Origin: Peptococcaceae bacterium BRH_c4b
Lineage (GTDB): Bacteria; Bacillota; Desulfotomaculia; Desulfotomaculales; Desulfocucumaceae
Assembly: GCA_000961595.1 (NCBI GenBank)
Contig: LADO01000050.1
Coordinates: forward strand, 48,232 to 112,231
Length of the DNA stretch: 64,000 nt
Direction of reading: 5' to 3'
Each line of letters opens with the position of its first letter. Positions within the stretch are counted from its first letter, which is position 1. Both the position numbers and the translations under genes were made by a program. Positions 62,376 through 64,000 of the stretch are shown here, one piece after another. The notes beneath the pieces were generated by a model that had not been told where the DNA came from, did no database searches, and saw nothing but the letters and a program-made list of their open reading frames with translations.

Positions 62376-63461
62376 TTGCAAGAACAATTGTCGTTTCTTC
62401 GTGAGAATCAATTCGATCATACCCATGTTATACCATGGCAGGAACTTCCTCTGACGGATGAACCCTTTGTGAGAGATTGGGAGGAGTATATCCAAGATAT
62501 TACCCGGATGGGCCTTCCGGCCCTGCTGCCCCAAAAACTGGTACAGCTTAATTTTCCGGTTAAAGAAGGCATGAGTAAGAATGTCAATTATCAACTGGCA
62601 ACCAGGAGAGGGGTGGACACCCTCTTAATGCCGGAAGCAACGGGGGTTGAGCTGGAAGAGCCCGGTAATATTGAAATATATCTTTATCAAACAATTGCCG
62701 GCAGAATACCTGTAATCCAGGTGACCAACAGAAACGATTTTGAAACCCTGGTTCGCGTTTTTTTCCACAAGAATGAGCCGGTACCGATACCTTCTTCCAT
62801 GGGGGCATGTATGATTACAGGCTATAACAATTGGGACAGGGTAAAAAAGTATAAAGAAAAATGGCATAGCGATAACGGTTTTAAAGAAAATATGGATTTG
62901 TTGTGGCAGTTGGAATTTGAAAAGATGAAATCCCAGACAGAGTTATACCAGGATAAGTTTTTAATATTAAGCGATAAGGAATACAGTAATGTTTCTGCTG
63001 AGATGCTGGGTATTCCCGGGGATGAATGGCGGCGGTTATCTCTGGTTATTCGCCGGGAGCATGAAGGTACGCATTACTGCACGCTACGTTTTTTCGGCTC
63101 GGCCCGCAACAATTTACTGGACGAGCTTATTGCCGATTACATGGGTATAGTTGCTGCCGCGGGCAGGTTCACGGCACGCTGGTTTCTTTGTTTCATGGGC
63201 CTGGAAGGTTATCCTGCTTTTCGTTCCGGGGGAAGGCTGGTTAACTACTTAAAAAACAATGAATTATCCGGCGAGGCTTTTGAGGCATTAAAGTCTTACG
63301 TTAAAAATGCGGCCCGGAATCTGGAAGCTTTTAGTGAAAAGTATGCTCCGGAAATTTATCAGGGTGAGGGAAAATATAAAATGCTGTTGGCCATTTCGAA
63401 GATGAATTTTATTGAGTTAGCCTCTGAGAATATGGAAAAACTATTGCTGGAAAAAGGTTAA
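62376..63461 (+). CDS. putative metalloprotease-like protein with HExxH motif (export-locus associated)
   Basis: The 361-residue protein has no signal peptide or membrane segment. It carries HEGTH at 229-233 (a perfect HExxH zinc motif) and, 16 residues on, Glu250 in LLDELIADYMG. This spacing and the acidic second helix are what gluzincin-like metallopeptidases show. I recognise no named peptidase family; it resembles uncharacterised proteins found beside peptide-export genes. The position after the NHLM transporters suggests peptide maturation, immunity or control. The start is TTG behind GGGGTGCGGG. Inference is moderate. Confidence 0.8.
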   Translation: MQEQLSFLRENQFDHTHVIPWQELPLTDEPFVRDWEEYIQDITRMGLPALLPQKLVQLNFPVKEGMSKNVNYQLATRRGVDTLLMPEATGVELEEPGNIEIYLYQTIAGRIPVIQVTNRNDFETLVRVFFHKNEPVPIPSSMGACMITGYNNWDRVKKYKEKWHSDNGFKENMDLLWQLEFEKMKSQTELYQDKFLILSDKEYSNVSAEMLGIPGDEWRRLSLVIRREHEGTHYCTLRFFGSARNNLLDELIADYMGIVAAAGRFTARWFLCFMGLEGYPAFRSGGRLVNYLKNNELSGEAFEALKSYVKNAARNLEAFSEKYAPEIYQGEGKYKMLLAISKMNFIELASENMEKLLLEKG

Positions 63462-63477
63462 TAAATTATTTACATGA

Positions 63478-64000
63478 TTATGCCGTTAGCTCAGAATAGG
63501 TAATTGTTGGCGTATTTGCACAACAATGTAAAAGGCGATTAAACAACTCACCTTTAAATTTTCTACGATTAAAGCGATAAGCATATTCATTTAAATATGC
63601 TTGTAAGTGCTTAACATCCAGGCCATGATATGTGCCAGCAATAAAAGCTTTCACATTTGAAACAATGGTATGCAGCCAGTGTAAATGATCCGGATTATCT
63701 TTTGGGTTAAATTCCTTTGGCTCATGTTGAAAACCGGCGCCTTTCAAAGCATTGTAGGATTTAAATAAATCGGTATTTATAGTACTGCCATCTTCAATAA
63801 TCCGATTTGCTACATCTGCCAGGGTCTGGCTTTTCAGATCATCAACAACTTCCATTTTAACGTAAAGGGGATGACCATTTTTATTCAAGGAAAGCCCAAC
63901 AACAACCTTAGTTTTATCTGTGCCACGGCCACGTTTGCCGCCCTCGGTTGGCGCACCAAACATGCTATCATCAAGTTCAACTATACCTGATAAAAAATAT
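63478..64000 (-). mobile_element. IS1595/ISXO2-like transposase, 5'-truncated at the window edge
   Basis: The visible C-terminal part (about 173 residues) continues past the right edge. It has the first catalytic Asp region VELDDSMFGAP, KVVVGLSLNKNG, the second Asp in INTDLFKSYNAL, and HTIVSNVKAFIAGTYHG, as in DDE transposases of the IS1595 group. The C-terminus runs YRFNRRKFKGELFNRLLHCC. It lies convergent to the HExxH gene, 16 nt after its stop, so an insertion may have separated the export locus from further genes. Terminal inverted repeats could not be defined. Confidence 0.88.

Overview
The window comes from the chromosome of an anaerobic, endospore-forming Firmicute, most like the Desulfotomaculum/Pelotomaculum group (inferred from gene content, not from a search). 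Spore genes are spread throughout: an alpha/beta-type SASP, the SASP protease gpr, a gerA-type germinant receptor, a CotF-like coat protein and ylbJ. Anaerobic metabolism is suggested by an ADP-forming acetate-CoA ligase, a NuoEFG-like diaphorase of hydrogenase or formate-dehydrogenase type, and the flavin enoyl-ACP reductase FabK. Many genes start with TTG or GTG behind strong AGGAGG-type ribosome binding sites, and several starts were chosen on that basis.

Layout. 1-6.2 kb is a housekeeping block: rpmB (edge fragment, minus), recG, SASP facing gpr, rsmD, coaD and a coiled-coil protein. 6.2-12.4 kb is a rearranged germinant-receptor locus: gerAA and gerAC (minus), a decayed gerAB, an intact divergent gerAB, and two near-identical copies of a 77-residue membrane protein. 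12.5-15.6 kb pairs a P-loop/DRTGG protein with ADP-forming acetate-CoA ligase. 15.9-22.2 kb is a mosaic of small genes: a zinc ribbon, a CsoR-family repressor with visible operators, a broken DUF763 gene, an orphan Dam methylase, uridine kinase, an HD-GYP protein and a Nudix hydrolase. 22.2-25.3 kb encodes a three-subunit diaphorase. 25.5-28.4 kb has small genes, one with an in-frame UGA, and ylbJ. 28.5-38.2 kb is the fatty-acid cluster: DUF177-rpmF, then fapR-plsX-fabH-fabK-fabD-fabG-acpP, fabF, rnc and ftsY, with a perfect FapR operator on the fapR promoter. 38.2-43.4 kb is a TPP-riboswitch thiamine operon, thiM-thiE-thiL-thiD-thiC. 44.3-49.7 kb is a methylthioadenosine/SAH salvage cluster: nucleoside phosphorylase, mtnA, ahcY, class II aldolase and an MTA/SAH deaminase. 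50.0-54.4 kb holds a chemoreceptor, a DUF89 protein and glycerate kinase. 54.7-63.5 kb is a peptide-export locus of the NHLM (nitrile-hydratase-leader microcin) type. It has a membrane-anchored substrate-binding protein, an HlyD-like adaptor, a C39-peptidase ABC transporter, a second ABC transporter and an HExxH protein. A partial IS1595-type transposase closes the window.

The most distinctive feature is repeat DNA. At least three families of short inverted repeats sit between genes. One (GGGGACACACC...GGAATGTCCCC) occurs at seven places, once inside a copy of another repeat. Repeats often run into coding ends and supply the last residues of ThiD, the HD-GYP protein, GerAB, MtnA and glycerate kinase. 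A two-hairpin terminator element occurs after both the SASP gene and acpP. The best candidates for new biology are the NHLM export locus with its unusual partners and the UGA-interrupted gene at 25.8-26.3 kb.
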